Of a stretch of 64,000 nt of DNA, positions 1 through 11,589 are shown in pieces; within the stretch, counting starts at the first letter, position 1, and the number at the start of each line of letters is the position of its first letter. The notes beneath the pieces are model-generated. The model was given only the letters and a program-made list of their open reading frames with translations, made no database searches and had not been told where the DNA came from. A program made the translations under genes and the position numbers. Source of the stretch: Calliopum simillimum (lineage: Eukaryota > Arthropoda > Insecta > Diptera > Lauxaniidae); the NCBI GenBank assembly GCA_951812925.1, contig OX638370.1, positions 32,793,948 through 32,857,947 of the forward strand, read 5' to 3'.

Positions 1-2550
1 CGCGGATTTAAAATCGTCCCCTCGTTTTATAAATAATAAATGATTTTAAATTGTATAGCGAACTGGAATCACATTTTGGTTTGTTCCCTGTGTAATTAGT
101 AAGTGTTAAACAACATATTCCACTTTTTATTTATGTGCAGACAAATGGTTTTAACACCAGAGAATGAACAACCAATTAATAAAAATTAATTCTACTAAAA
201 TATTAAGGTTAAAGTTCAATAACCAGTTTAATGAGTTTTTACACTATATCCGTAAAAATTCATTTACCCAGATGTATCTCTTATACATTTTAGTTTCTAT
301 TGGAATTTGCATAACAACCAGAATATATGCTATGTATTTTTTAATAAAGAAATCAGACTGCCATATATTAGATATCATTTGCCATCATTTGTTTATACAT
401 AAGAATGACATCAAGAATGTCATATGTATATTAATTAATTAACATATTCACGAGCTTCACGAGAGACTAAATTAAATTTTCTGATTTCATTTAGGAATTC
501 CCAAAAATTCTTAGTTAAAGTTGATATATTTAATGCATGAGAAAAAGTTAAAACATGCGCGTATCTTGTAATTTGATAAGCGCAGTTCATAAATATGAGA
601 GAATTCCGTTCGTTATTTAGATTTTTATCTTTTATTTGCGGTTTTTTCACAAAAATGTATATGTGGATATTCGCTGATTTATATTAATTTGGTATACTAC
701 AGAACAAAAATTAATAAATTGAGATGAAATAATGATTTAACTATGTAAGTGTTACAAATACGAACTTAATTATCATTTTAATTTAAGAAATTCCTGAAAG
801 TTTTCTTATAACTGAAATGAAATACGAGTAGTTCCACAATTTATTTGCATACTAAAGAGAAACCCTCAGTATATTTATAATATAATGCTTACAAAATAAA
901 CCGCAAAAAAACTAGTTATTCCTGAAAACAACTGTTATAAAATACTATGACAACCAGTAGTGTTTTTAACAGTTGCGGATTAAGGGCGCTATATTTCAAA
1001 TCAAGCAGTTATTTACTATACTTTTTGTTGTTTTGAATTGAAATAACACTGCAAATGATTCTTATAGCATTTCGCACGTAGATGACCAATATTAAAATTA
1101 AAATCCTCCATAACGTCACTTTTTTAAGAAAATCGAGATCAAAATGTGAGCTTTTCCAGAAATTTGCACAACACTTTTTTAGAAAAATATCACTATGGGA
1201 TAGAAAGCTCTAAAAAAGCTTTAATGTAAGCTTAAAAAGACTTTCACTTGGAAAGAAATCTCGATAAAAATCTTTTGCAAACATTTTCCCATGGCCAAGC
1301 AAATCGTATTCGATCCACCCTTCGAGAAAACCCGATTTCTTGGCGGCAATATTTCCGTGTAAAAACAAATTCAACATACAAAAATAAATTTGAATTCGTC
1401 TTCAGAATTGCTCTATCGCGTATAGTTTTTGAGATTTCCTAACTTTAAAAGCAAAAAAGATAGTTCTACGCTATTTTTTGTGGCTGGAACGTCTGGATTT
1501 CGCGATAAAGCATCTTGAAGAATAAGAAAAGTGATGACCTTTGTTCTACAAAATAGACGGTTTTTCTATTGAAGAATTCATTCTAGAAATTATGTAGTAT
1601 AAGTATTATTTTTTATGAAACAATTTTATTGTGTCTTGGTTTTGGTCTTGGGCATTAAGATTTTGTTTTGATCTTGGTCTTGCGAAAATTGCTAAAAAAT
1701 CTTAAGCATGCAAAATTTTTAAACTTAAATTTTCCATAGCAGTTAGGTTTAATTGAAATGAAATCCTGGTCATAGTAGTTTTGTAAAGCCAAGACTAGGA
1801 CCATTTTGAAATTATATCATCGTCTTGGTCTCGGAAAATTACTAAGACCAAAACTAAGTTTGCTCATCACTTTTTACCACTTTTAACACATTGTTCGAAC
1901 TGAACGTACTGAAGCTAATGCCAAATTTTCCCATCACATCGGAAGTTTGAGATATTTCGTAGTAAATCTTTATGCGCTTGAAAATCTAGATAAAAATTGC
2001 AAAGGGCGACCAAAGGAAAACTTTTTTCTGCGGCTTTAGTTTTTTGTGTAAATCCTAATACACCAAAATTGTTAAATAACTAGGGTATGATTTATTCATT
2101 TGATTTGACTGTATTTCTCAAGAAATCCTAGCTCGAAAGTACAACCATTTCCATTTTGAAGAATATTTGAAGTTATGTCACACTTAGAGTAAACAGTGTA
2201 GTTAGTTTCTGCTAATAGCATCGAATAGCCATAATATTCTTCACTAAACTTTACCTTTAAAATTTTTTCATTGGATCCTTACTTTCCGAGTTATCAATTT
2301 ATTTAAGTAACTTAGTATTCTTACACTACTAAATACAAAAAACTAAATTATATTTGTATGAAAATGAGACAACTTTAATTCGATAGATGATACGAGTAAT
2401 TCGAACAAAATGATCCGTGAAAAATTTGCAAGGTAAAGATTAATATATGTAGAAGGTTATGACTATTCTATGACATTGGCAGAAATTAACCACACTGTTC
2501 ACTGTGAGTGTGATATAACTTTAAAAATTCCTCAAAAAAACGATATGGTA
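1..2550. other. AT-rich stretch without recognisable gene
   Basis: No open frame here has a recognisable domain, signal peptide or codon pattern; the longest is under 100 codons and low in complexity. Around 1630-1860 a short motif of the type TTGGTCTTGGTCTTG occurs in both orientations, which looks like remnants of a dispersed repeat. I see nothing else to annotate. Confidence 0.6.
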
Positions 2551-2938
2551 AGCCCGTGAGATGTGGCACCCCTGGGTGATATGGCACCCCTATAAATTTT
2601 AATACTTGCAGCTTTTTTAGCATTCAAATATGGACACAGTTTAATTCAACTGCGCGAGAGACTTCGTGGTGAGTTGTTCGTCATGTTGTATTTCTAATAA
2701 TAGCTTGTGTGTGGGATTTTTAAAAAAAACTTTTGGAAATGTAAACGACTGACTTTTGTTTTGCATATACTTTGAAAGGCAGCAGAATGATGAGTATTTG
2801 ATACTGTTTTATGGTGCACATATCAAAACAAACAGAATTTAATGCAACGTAACTATGGTGGTTCCAAAAGAGTGGTGTTATCGACATAAGGTTGTTACTA
2901 GTTGAAGGTGAAAAAAATATTTTATTTCAAGATAAATA

Positions 2939-3027
2939 TGCGATCGATGTGGAGAAGACTATGCACTTAACCAGATGATTGGATCCAATGCATAATGTGC
3001 CGTATGTGGTCACATGAAACATGTACT
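2939..3027 (+). pseudogene. Decayed PHD-like zinc finger of a pogo-type transposase
   Basis: One frame reads CDRCGEDYALNQ, then, after a one-base frameshift near 2970, DDWIQCIMCRMWSHETCT. The Cys and His spacing (C-x2-C, then W-x2-C-x2-C-x2-W-x2-H-E-x2-C) is the pattern seen in the C-terminal PHD-like finger of many insect pogo/Tigger (DDE_1) transposon proteins. No upstream DDE catalytic core is readable. This is a fossil, not an expressed gene. Confidence 0.4.
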
Positions 3028-3132
3028 TACATCTTATACGAAATCATGCAACAATTCTGGCAACAAAAACTTAAAAGCTACCTAGGGTGCCAAATCACCC
3101 ATAGTCTCGGGTGACTTGGTACTTTATACGAA

Positions 3133-3807
3133 AGCTGCTATATATATATCTGGACAGGTGCAATCTGACATTTCCATTAGAAAGTTTGACATTTTTTAGC
3201 ATAAACGTACTCACAACCTTTTGATGTACAAGTGCTATTTGTTTTGTTTACCGTGAGTTAAGAAAATCAATTTTTCCATTGACAATTGAAATTATGGGAA
3301 AATTATGGGGTTTCCAACGAGAACAAACGTTTTTTACAACTAAGTGTTCAAGTAAAATCGAATGTATTGGAGTGGAACTAATGCCCAAGGATGCTTCTAC
3401 CTCACGGTATGTCACATGACGATCTTCTGTGGCACAACGGCCGTTTTTGGATGACCTTCACGGAATTCGTCTTTGAGCGAGCGTCGGCCACGATTGAATT
3501 CATTAAACCAGTTTTTCACAGTGCTGTAGGATGGTGCTTCATCGCCATATAAAGATTTAAGTTCATCGATGCTCTCTTGTCGTGATAATCCACGTCAAAA
3601 GTTGTGAAAAATGATCGCACGAAAATGTTCACGAGTTAATTCCATTTTTTTGCCAAATTCATTTTTTCAAGTCACTGTAAACAACACAATACGTTAAAAC
3701 GTTTTGAGTACGTTTATGCTAAAAAAATGTCAAACTTTCCAATGGAAGTGTCAGATTGCACCTGGCAACACTTAGTGTTGCCTAGGCCAAAAATATATAT
3801 AGCAGCT
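3133..3807 (-). mobile_element. Mariner-family relic, internally deleted
   Basis: Long terminal inverted repeats are visible: AGCTGCTATATATAT at each outer end, then about 60 bp of near-identical inverted sequence (AGGTGCAATCTGACA... at 3156, mirrored near 3710-3770). On the minus strand, about 3650 down to 3410, the frame reads like a mariner N-terminus: an MELTREHFRA start, then a helix-turn-helix region with RQESIDELKSLYGDEAPS and GRRSLKDEFREGRPKT. The catalytic half is missing. At about 675 bp it is half the usual 1.3 kb, so it is a non-autonomous copy. It sits inside the pogo-like relic. Confidence 0.65.
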
Positions 3808-3958
3808 CACGTTGTATTTTTTTTTTTTAATTTAGTTAAGTTACTGGCTTTTGTTTTAAATTAATTAAAGAATTAATTCCTGTTTAGTTCCTTTAGAAAT
3901 GTGTTTTAATTTTTGTTTTATATCAGTTCAACAAAAAAGGTGACATGTCTCCCGGGTT

Positions 3959-5482
3959 TACCCGATTCGCACTTTTAAGCTTGAGAACGTGCGAATTCGT
4001 GCGTTGAAATCAACTCTGAAATCCCAAGGCCTAAAATAATGATATCCAAGATTTCAATAATGCTGCTCTATTAACATGGAATAGTTAAAATCAATGATAA
4101 ACCCATAGCTTTTTTAACACAACTTGAGTTTTGGTACCATAATCGAAATACTAAGGTTTTGAACCACTTGCAAAAGTTAATCAAATAAAGATGTTAGTGG
4201 GAATCTAAGTTAGTTTAGTAATAAACTTACATTAAAATGGGTATGACTAATGGGCTATGTTCAGATGAATGTAATATTTAAATCTTACTACAAGTTAAAT
4301 CTATGTTTTGGAACAGAAAATGATTAACATTATTTGGCACAAAACAAGCAATGCTTACAGTTCAATGTGTTTTTGTAAAACACCAATAAAATGACAAAAA
4401 CAAAGCAAAATGCATAAGTTCATAAGAGGTGCTTAGCTATTTTTGAAACAAAGAATTTATACTAGCGCGACACGCGAATATAGTATATTTGGGTAATATT
4501 TTCTTGATACTTTCAGATACATAAAAAACCCAAAAAACTCTGACGGCCAGGAGTTACATATCTGCGAATTAGTGAAAAAAATAGACTAGTATTTTTAACA
4601 TTATATTGAAACAACGTATAAAACTATTAAAGGGCCATTCTATCCACCCACATTTTAAATAAAGACTAGTGGAAAGTTATTGCAATGTGTCCAAAAAAAA
4701 GGGGAATGTACCTTTTAATTGGCACGACTTCCCGCTTATCTGTATGCCTGAAAATTCGCATTTTTCATAAAGAAAGTACGTTTAACAAAACTGCATCATT
4801 AGATTATCGATGCAGTGAAATGTGAAAACGTGCACCGAAATATTTAAATGAGCCACAAAGCGACGCATGAAAAATATCAAAATGGAAAAAAAGAGCCAAG
4901 AATGATTTATCTACAAAATAATAATACCAACTTTTCGAAAATTTCAGAACATTCAACATTTTGTGATAATACTTAAATAAAGCGCTATTTTATTGGACCT
5001 AAGCTCGTAAGGTTTTGCATTAATATAGTATGTATCGAAAAATAAATAGTAATTCTGTTGGCCAGCCAATGTTAAGGCCAGCACTGATGCTATAAGCGCA
5101 TTAACTTGTTTTCTAACAAATAACTCCCAGCTAGAATTTATTAATGAATTATTAAATAATATGTATGATATAGCATATGTATACAAATATATGTTAGAAT
5201 GTATATATAGTTCTTTATTTTCGCATATTCTGCTAATAATAATTGCTAATAAATGTAAATTAAACATCTCATGTATAAAAATATTTTTGTTCTAAGATTA
5301 TTATTATTAGCAATTTTATAAGTAGTTTATTTGCTGAAGATTTACTACATATTATTGAGTATTTAATGCAACATATATTGGAAGATATTTTTATTCCTTT
5401 GTAGATAATTATAAAATTAAAATAATTTTCTTTACTCTTATTAACTTATTTGTTTAGTAAAATATTCTAAATATTTGCTTAC
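3959..5482. other. No gene seen; possible intron of the signal-peptide gene
   Basis: No coding exon is convincing here. If the minus-strand signal-peptide exon at 5483-5561 is real, this stretch is the beginning of its first intron. A 104-codon minus frame at 4953-5267 is low in complexity and has no domain. Confidence 0.4.
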
Positions 5483-5561
5483 CTTGAGCATGACACATTA
5501 GAGCGAATCCCAAGCACAGCAGTGCAGCAACCAATAATGTATTGTAAACTTTAATTGCCAT
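5483..5561 (-). CDS. Signal-peptide first exon of an unidentified secreted protein
   Basis: An ATG at 5561 opens a 26-codon frame that begins MAIKVYNTLLVAALLCLGF and ends in CHAQ, directly followed by a good splice donor (AAG|GTAAGC). The peptide has a basic N-region, a hydrophobic core and a small-residue cleavage region (CHA-Q), a textbook secretory signal. I found no following exon between here and position 1, so the rest of the gene is either in short exons I cannot recognise or beyond the left edge. I cannot name the family. Alternatively this is a chance signal-like frame, but the donor at exactly the right place argues for a real exon. Confidence 0.45.
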
Positions 5562-6090
5562 TTTGTAAAATGTTCTTTTCTTTAGATTTTCGTATGTAAA
5601 TTAAAATGCTTAATTTCTCTACTAGAAATGCTGAATACTTAAAATTTACACTCCGGAGTTTTATTTTAATATATTTTTCTTGTACGCGCAGCTTCTTTCC
5701 AAAAGCAACCGTCAATGTTCGCGTTTTATTTTCAACTGATTTGTTTTATATGATAACTTGCAAATTTTAAATTTTATTCGAAATCGAATAATCGTGTTAT
5801 CATCTTGTTGACTTGGTGGGTGACAGCTCTAAGTGTGTGGTTATGGTGGGTTAGATGCATGCATGTATGTATATGTATAATCGAAACGTATCAAGGTGAA
5901 TTTAAAACGTAAGAGTTAAGTAACGAACTTTTTGTAGGTAAATAGCGTAAATGTTTATTTTTCAAGCTGTAAAAAGAATCAAAATGTAATGATTTTATGT
6001 GTGGAAAGTATAGTTCAACTTACGATTAAATCATGTATGGTATCTGCACGAAAAGTTTTTGATTCAGCTGGGCACATGTATGTACCCAAG
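5562..6090. other. Upstream region of the signal-peptide exon
   Basis: This region lies 5' of the minus-strand signal-peptide exon and would hold its promoter. I see no definite TATA box or initiator and no other gene. Confidence 0.35.
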
Positions 6091-6181
6091 GGGAAAAATT
6101 TCAAGCTCTTCTGATCCAAGCAATAGAAGTTTAGAAGCACTTACATAATGACACATGTGACACAAGTTTGCCATGGACACG

Positions 6182-6192
6182 GGTTCGATTCC
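6182..6192 (+). promoter_or_regulatory. tRNA-type B box in a repeat
   Basis: GGTTCGATTCC matches the RNA polymerase III B-box consensus GGTTCGANTCC at every position. T-runs that could terminate Pol III follow within about 20 bases. No complete cloverleaf is seen, so this is a tRNA-derived fragment rather than a tRNA gene. Confidence 0.5.
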
Positions 6193-6369
6193 AAGCGCGG
6201 GTGATTTTTTTGTAGATTTTTTTTTTTTTCTTTTTTTTCCTTCACTTTTCTATTTTCCTTCCTCTTATTTATTAATTTAATTGAATTGAAATTGAATACA
6301 CAATGATGTTTTGTAATGCTGTATACCTCTTCATCATGTGGGTCAATGGTGTGGACGCGGATGGTCCTA

Positions 6370-6380
6370 CGTTCAAATCC
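6370..6380 (+). promoter_or_regulatory. tRNA-type B box (degenerate)
   Basis: CGTTCAAATCC lies at the 3' end of a tRNA-half-like segment and is followed by T-rich sequence. It is the second module of the pair and closely resembles the copy at 23209. Confidence 0.35.
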
Positions 6381-6481
6381 TAGTGCGCTCATTTCATTTC
6401 TTTCTTTTTTTTGTAATTGGAAGACCGATTACCGCCGCATTACAAATAAGCACTTCAAAAGGCATTTTTCCGTAAGGCTGC

Positions 6482-8112
6482 GGCAAACTTCAGAGCACTT
6501 AAAAAAAGAAAGAACAATTCTTACGAAGCGGAAGCGCTTATTGGCGAAAAGGAAGCACTTCAGAAGTCTCTTTGAAGCGTTTCTTTTCCGCTTGGGTATA
6601 TCGTGGGGTTACTACTAAAACTAGACATCTACATTTTTGACGATAAGGAAAAAACCATTTCAAAAAACTTAAGAAAACTCGTTTTTCTTAACATTTATAT
6701 AAAAAATGGAAATATCTAGCAGGAATAGTAACATAGATGGTGTAAACCATGTGTAAACGATCAAGAAATTTGTTCATGGCACCCGATTTGGCTATAAATT
6801 GGCATATATAGCAATAGTAGCATAGTGAAAAAAATTACTACCAAATATTTTTTCAAAAGTTAAAAAAATGGCGGAGATATGAGACTTTGAAATTTTTAGG
6901 TTAGTTTTTTTTTTGAGAAGCTATAACTTTAGTTGAATTTATCCAATCCTCAATTTTATGGTGTCAAATGATTTGTCTTGGAACAGGCTTTAAAATAAAA
7001 AGTAGCAAAAATCTTTTTAATTTTTTTTTATATTGCTTATACTGAAAAAAAAAATTTTAAATTGAGTTTCCCAAAATATGTCATTTTTGATATTTTTTAT
7101 TTTTCTTGCAAAAAAAGCTACAGGTGTAACCTGCCAGTCCTCCAAAAATTGGTGTGGGCCTGCCAGTGGTTCTCCAGAAAAACAATAAAATGTAGTATCT
7201 TCCGCAATTTTTCAGTACATTTTTTCAATTCAAAATTTTTATTAAATAAAATTTTCAAATGCTCAAGTTAGTTTATTGACGGTTTTTTTTGCTTGTATAG
7301 TACTAATGAAAGTACCAACGCACTTTTTTCAAATTCAAATTATCGTTTGATTAAAAATTTCAAATTCAAAAAAATTGTATTGAAAAATTGCGGTAGAAGC
7401 CACATTTTATTGTTTTTGTGGAGAACCACTTGCAGGCCCACTCCAATTTTTAGAGGACTGGTAAGTTATATCTATAGCTTTTTTAACAAGAAAAATAAAA
7501 AATATCAAAAATGACGTATTTTGGGAAACTCAATTTAAAATTTTTTTTTTTTTCAGTGTAAGCAATATAAAAAAATAAAAAAAAATGTTTGCTTCTTTTT
7601 ATTTTAAAGCCTATTTCATGACAAATCATTTGACAGCATAAAATTGAGAAATGGATAAATTCAACTAAAGTTATAGCTTCTCAAAAAAAAACTAACCTAA
7701 AAATTTCAAAGTCCCATATCTCCACCATTTTTTAAAATTTTGAAAAAATATTTGGTAGTAATTTTTTTCACTATGCTACTATTGCTTATGCCAATTTGTA
7801 GCCAAATCGGGTGCCATGAACAAATTTCTTCATCGTTTACACATGGTTTACACCATCTATGTTACTATTCCTGCTAGATATTTCCATTTTTGATATAAAT
7901 GTTAAGAAAAACGAGTTTTCTTAAGTTTTTTGAAATGGTTTTTTGCCTTATCGTCAAAAATGTAGATGTCTAGTTGTAGTAGTAACCCCACGATATACCC
8001 AAGCGGAAAAGAAACGCTTCAAAGAGACTTCTGAAGTGCTTCCTTTTCGCCAATAAGCGCTTCCGCTTGGTAAGAATTGTTCTTTCTTTTTTTAAGTGCT
8101 CTGAAGTTTGCC
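6482..8112. repeat. Large fold-back element: ~1.63-kb imperfect palindrome
   Basis: The left arm (6482 to about 7260) is repeated in inverted orientation as the right arm (about 7320 to 8112); for example GGCAAACTTCAGAGCACTT at 6482 is mirrored at 8094-8112. Only some tens of bases near 7290 are unpaired. Such long inverted arms with a tiny centre fit a fold-back DNA transposon. The open frames at 7062-7514 come from the arms and are not genes. The motif GAAGCGCTTATTGGCGAA in the arms also marks the loci at 23.4 and 34.5 kb. Confidence 0.75.
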
Positions 8113-8216
8113 ATATCTCCGCCATTTTTTTAAATTTTGAAAAAATATTTGGTAGTAATTTTTCTCACTATGCTACTATTGCTTATGCCAATTTATAGCC
8201 AAATCGGGTGCCATCA
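8112..8216. repeat. Direct duplication of part of the fold-back arm
   Basis: This about 105-bp segment repeats 7714-7818 in the same orientation (CATATCTCC..., ending GCCAAATCGGGTGCCAT). It sits immediately beyond the right arm, so one stretch of arm was copied a second time at the element edge. Confidence 0.65.
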
Positions 8217-8820
8217 AAAAAATCTTAAACGTTTTGAAATGGTTTACATCAGATGCGTCTATCCTTTACATATTTCCTGAACCTACATATATCCGATTTG
8301 AAACCAACATATCACAAAACATTTACGGACCTTTCGTGATGGTAAAGGTAAAAAGTGAGAAATTATAGCAGTGCAAATTCATGAATGTTGTGTTTCCCAA
8401 ACAATTTGCGAACAAAGCATGCTGCAATTCTGTTCGTCGAATCATTCTCACAATGAGGCCATGGCGCCGTCGTGTTGGAACCAAATTTCGTCGAGATCAT
8501 GGGCTTTAATTTCAGGCAACAAATAGTGGTTATAATGGCGCCATAGCGGACGCCATTCATGGTTATGTTTTGGCTGGCCTCATTTTTGAAGAGATAAGGA
8601 CCAATGATTCCACCACCCTATAAAACACCAAAATGTTGATTTGTCTAGACCAAGGGTGTCAGCGTTTCAAATTCACTGAGCCAAAAGCAGTCAGCGTAGA
8701 CACGTCTACAAAAAACACAAAAACACAAAAAAACAAAAAGTCGAAAAACTCGACTTTATCGAATATTTCTGAAACAGTTACTTTTTAATAAATACAAATC
8801 AATATTATTTGTAGAACCTG

Positions 8821-8931
8821 TGATTCTCCACTAAAAAGATTCTTTTTATCGTGTGACTCACCATTTTCATCAAAAAGCCTCCTAAGTGAAAAGTAATTGA
8901 AAGCACGCGGATTACGGAACAGGCCTGACTT
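8821..8931 (-). repeat. Dispersed repeat ending CAGGCCTGTTCCG (copy 1)
   Basis: The reverse complement begins CAGGCCTGTTCCGTAATCCG and continues through TTTCAATTACTTTTC. A second copy of the whole segment lies at 22236-22330 in the opposite orientation, and a third terminus faces this one at 9027. The shared sharp terminus suggests a DNA transposon end; the class is unknown. Confidence 0.5.
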
Positions 8932-9026
8932 TGAAAATTTTATTAAATCGATCAGTTAGTTCCCGAGTGCATAAGTAACAAACATACAAACAAACAAAAT
9001 CTCACTTTTATGTAGTAGATATTCAG

Positions 9027-9080
9027 GCCTGTTCCGTAATCCGTGTAGCGCTTAAGCCTTAATTGCTTTCGCTATAACTC
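9027..9080 (+). repeat. CAGGCCTGTTCCG terminus facing copy 1
   Basis: CAGGCCTGTTCCGTAATCCG appears here in the orientation opposite to 8821-8931, about 95 bp away. The 95 bp between them match the 3' end of the dispersed repeat at 12156-13355 (a CCGAGTGCAT... motif and AACAAACATACAA). Confidence 0.4.
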
Positions 9081-10726
9081 CGAAACGGTACTTTTTACAG
9101 TTATGAAATTTTTAGAGGAGATGCGGATGGACACGAATGATAGATTTTAATCAAAAAACGAAAATTGGAAATCGTGTCGGTTACTTTTTGGCGGTTAGGA
9201 CTCGATATATCGAGAGCAAATATTCTATTCCATTCTAAGCTACATTCTATCTACAATTTCTACAGATTCTTCATTGAGTCATATTCCATGTATGTCTAAT
9301 TGACAAGCTGCTAGTAAAAGTAGGTTAAAAAAAAAGTGGGAGCGAAAACAGTTTATAAATAGTTGAGTGCAAAAACGAAACCACTTTTGTTCAAAGTAAA
9401 AACGAAATAAAAAAAAGCTGCGGACAAAACGAGCTATATTTTTAAACCGTTTTTACTCACAATTTTAGTAATTTTTACTTGCAGGTTTTTTCTATGCCAT
9501 TACACAATTTGCTCCTATCAAAATTTTCAGATTGCATTATTGGTCATGCAAATTACCGAAAAAATTAACATTTATTTATGTATATGAAGTATAAAAATAG
9601 CGTCAAATGTTTGACCTATACATTTAGTGAGCAATTAATTAGTTTAACCCTTTTTTGTATGCAGCGCAATATGAGGTGTTTTCGGAAAAGAAACATTTTG
9701 TATACAGCGAAGTGCTAAAGTGCTTCTTTTTCACCAATAAGCGCTTCCGGTCCGTAAGAATTATTCTTTCTTTTTAATATTGCAGGCAGTAATGCATTTT
9801 GAAACTCTTGCTCCTATGAGAGGTGCAACGACCTCTCCTTGTTTTTGCTCAAAGTTTCTTCTTACTATCCCTAGTACTAATGTGTATTTTGCTTGAGTTA
9901 TCACAAATAATGTTCTTATATTTTTGTATGGGGTATTGAAAATTCTTGAGAACAAATCAAAATGACAAATTCGGTTAAGTCAAAAAAACACAAATTGAGA
10001 AAATTTATGTTTTAATTATAATTATTTTCAAATTCTTCTGAAATTATGTTTAAAAATATTCAGAAGCTTAAAAAAAGGCTTTATAAACCAGAAAAACTGA
10101 AGAAATGAGTAAATCCTTTAATAACCAAGAAGAATGCTATGTATTCTACTGAAACTTGCAAAAATTAAAGAATGGAGTTGGCCGCATTGGCTTCTGGACG
10201 ACTCATTCAAAAAACGATGTAAATTATTTTATCGAATTTTTCTACTTTTTGTTCTATGTGGTTAATCGAATTGTAGAGTTAGCGGTTCTTCTAATTTTCA
10301 AGTTTTTTTGAGGACCCACAAGTTGTTAAAATTATCATTATTTTTTTTTTTAATTCACTCAGGTTTGCATCTAGCCCAACTTTAAGGATGTTATTCGAAA
10401 AATGTTTCTATCCTTACGTTTTCACGTTTCCCATTTGGAAGCATTCCGCAAATTCTACATTTTCTTTGGAGTCTACATTCCTGTTACAACATTCGTACAT
10501 TGATATATATAACTAAGTGGTAGTTAGGTCCATGAGCAATCCCAAAAACAAAATATAACTCTCCAGTTTGAGTATAAAATTCAGCATTTAATCATGCAAC
10601 ACGCTTTTTACTTTACTTAAACTTCCATTATGGTTTTTTTTTTTTTTTTCGTCCAACTGCTGTTTTTTTCAACAAATTTTTATGACAAATTTACTTATGG
10701 AAATAATATTAACGCACGCATCCGCT
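9081..10726. other. Intergenic, with a fold-back fragment
   Basis: No gene is seen. Positions 9708-9776 carry an inverted fragment of the fold-back family (TTCACCAATAAGCGCTTCCG). The last about 200 bases are the 3' flank and probable 3' UTR of the eEF1B-beta gene. Confidence 0.5.
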
Positions 10727-11499
10727 TTAAATCTTGTTAAATGCAGCAATATCAACAGATTGAACGTAGTCTTCGAATTCTTGGATCTTTTCTTGCAACA
10801 AATCAATGGAAACTTTCTCATCCTCAATAACGGACATAATCTGCAATTTATTGATGCCATAACCAACTGGAACCAATTTGGAGGCGCCCCACAAGAGACC
10901 GTCCATTACAATTGTACGAACGACCTTTTCCAGTTCTTTCATATCAGTCTCATCATCCCAGGGTTTTACATCGAGCAGGACTGAGGATTTTGCAATGAGT
11001 GCAGGTTTCTTTGATTTCTTTGCTGAATAAGCAGCGACACGTTCCTCGCGTATGCGTTCAGCTTCGGCATCTTCCTCTTCATCGGAACCGAAAAGATCAA
11101 CATCGTCGTCATCATCAGCGGCAGCCTTTGCAGCAGGTGCGGCTACTGTTGGTTGTGCGCCGGCCAGTTGTGGTAATGGTGCTCCAACCCATGCTGAGCG
11201 TTCAGTTGCGTCGAAAGATGCAATGTGACGGTACCAGCGTTGAATATGTGAGTAATCACCAGCTGGTGCTTTGCCCAATGCATCAAAAACAGACAGGTCA
11301 GCTTTGCTGGGTGTGTAACTAAAAAAGAAAAGGTAATTATGCTATTGCCGAAATTTGCATACGTCATACGTGTACATAGTACATAACCTCAACCGGTTAC
11401 AATTATCTTATTAACTCACCCGCTAATGTAGCTGTTATCGCCCAAGAATTGATTCAATTCAGTTAATCCCTTTGGAGTTTTGACATCAGAGAAAGCCAT
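10727..11499 (-). CDS. eEF1beta: Translation elongation factor 1-beta (eEF1B alpha subunit)
   Basis: Two coding exons, 11420-11499 and 10727-11318, joined by a GTGAGT...TTTTTTAG intron of about 100 bp, give 223 residues, the usual length. The protein is the guanine-nucleotide exchange factor that reloads eEF1A with GTP during elongation in the cytosol. Order: a GST-like N-terminal domain (begins [20 protein letters not shown]), a linker with an acidic run ([20 protein letters not shown]) characteristic of the family with its casein-kinase-type serine, then the CAEP/GEF domain ([37 protein letters not shown]) ending VDIAAFNKI. The start is the first ATG after a pyrimidine-rich leader. No lesion is visible. 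Similarity to the Drosophila protein is high throughout, so the identification is secure. Confidence 0.97.
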
Positions 11500-11589
11500 T
11501 TTTCCTGTTTATTTTCTTTTTTAAAATATGGAAAATTAAAAAAGTTCGACCTACAAAAATGTGCTGCAAGCTACAATAAGTTTGACAAC

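Larger units (their letters stand above)
2551..3958 (+). mobile_element. Relic pogo-like DNA transposon, with nested mariner
   Basis: The left end (CCCGTGAGATGTGGCACC) and the reverse complement of the right end (CCCGGGAGACATGTCACC) match at about 14 of 18 positions, suggesting degenerate terminal inverted repeats. A TGGCACCCCT-type motif is repeated just inside the left end and again near 3085-3125. The body carries a decayed zinc-finger segment of the kind found in pogo/CENP-B-like transposases, and a mariner relic is inserted in the right half. Ends are approximate and I could not identify a target duplication. The class assignment rests mainly on the zinc finger. Confidence 0.4.
6090..6481. 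repeat. Repeat with tRNA-like modules flanking the fold-back element
   Basis: Two modules lie in tandem, each with a B-box-like motif (at 6182 and 6370) followed by a pyrimidine-rich run, separated by an ATTGAATTGAAATTGAATAC spacer. The same spacer and module order recurs at 22.6-23.3 kb. It joins directly onto the left arm of the large palindrome. Two open frames here (about 80 and 100 codons) are products of the repeat and encode nothing recognisable. Confidence 0.5.

Noticed and set aside
164..650. Two short frames (92 and 71 codons) at the left edge
   Set aside because: AT-rich, low in complexity, no domain and no splice or promoter support.
6141..7514. Open frames of 70-100 codons in the fold-back region
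   Set aside because: They arise from the palindrome arms and tRNA-like modules, have no recognised content and are mirrored by similar text on the other arm.
10999..11367. Frames of 107 and 74 codons overlapping eEF1beta
   Set aside because: They are shadows of the eEF1beta coding exon and its intron.
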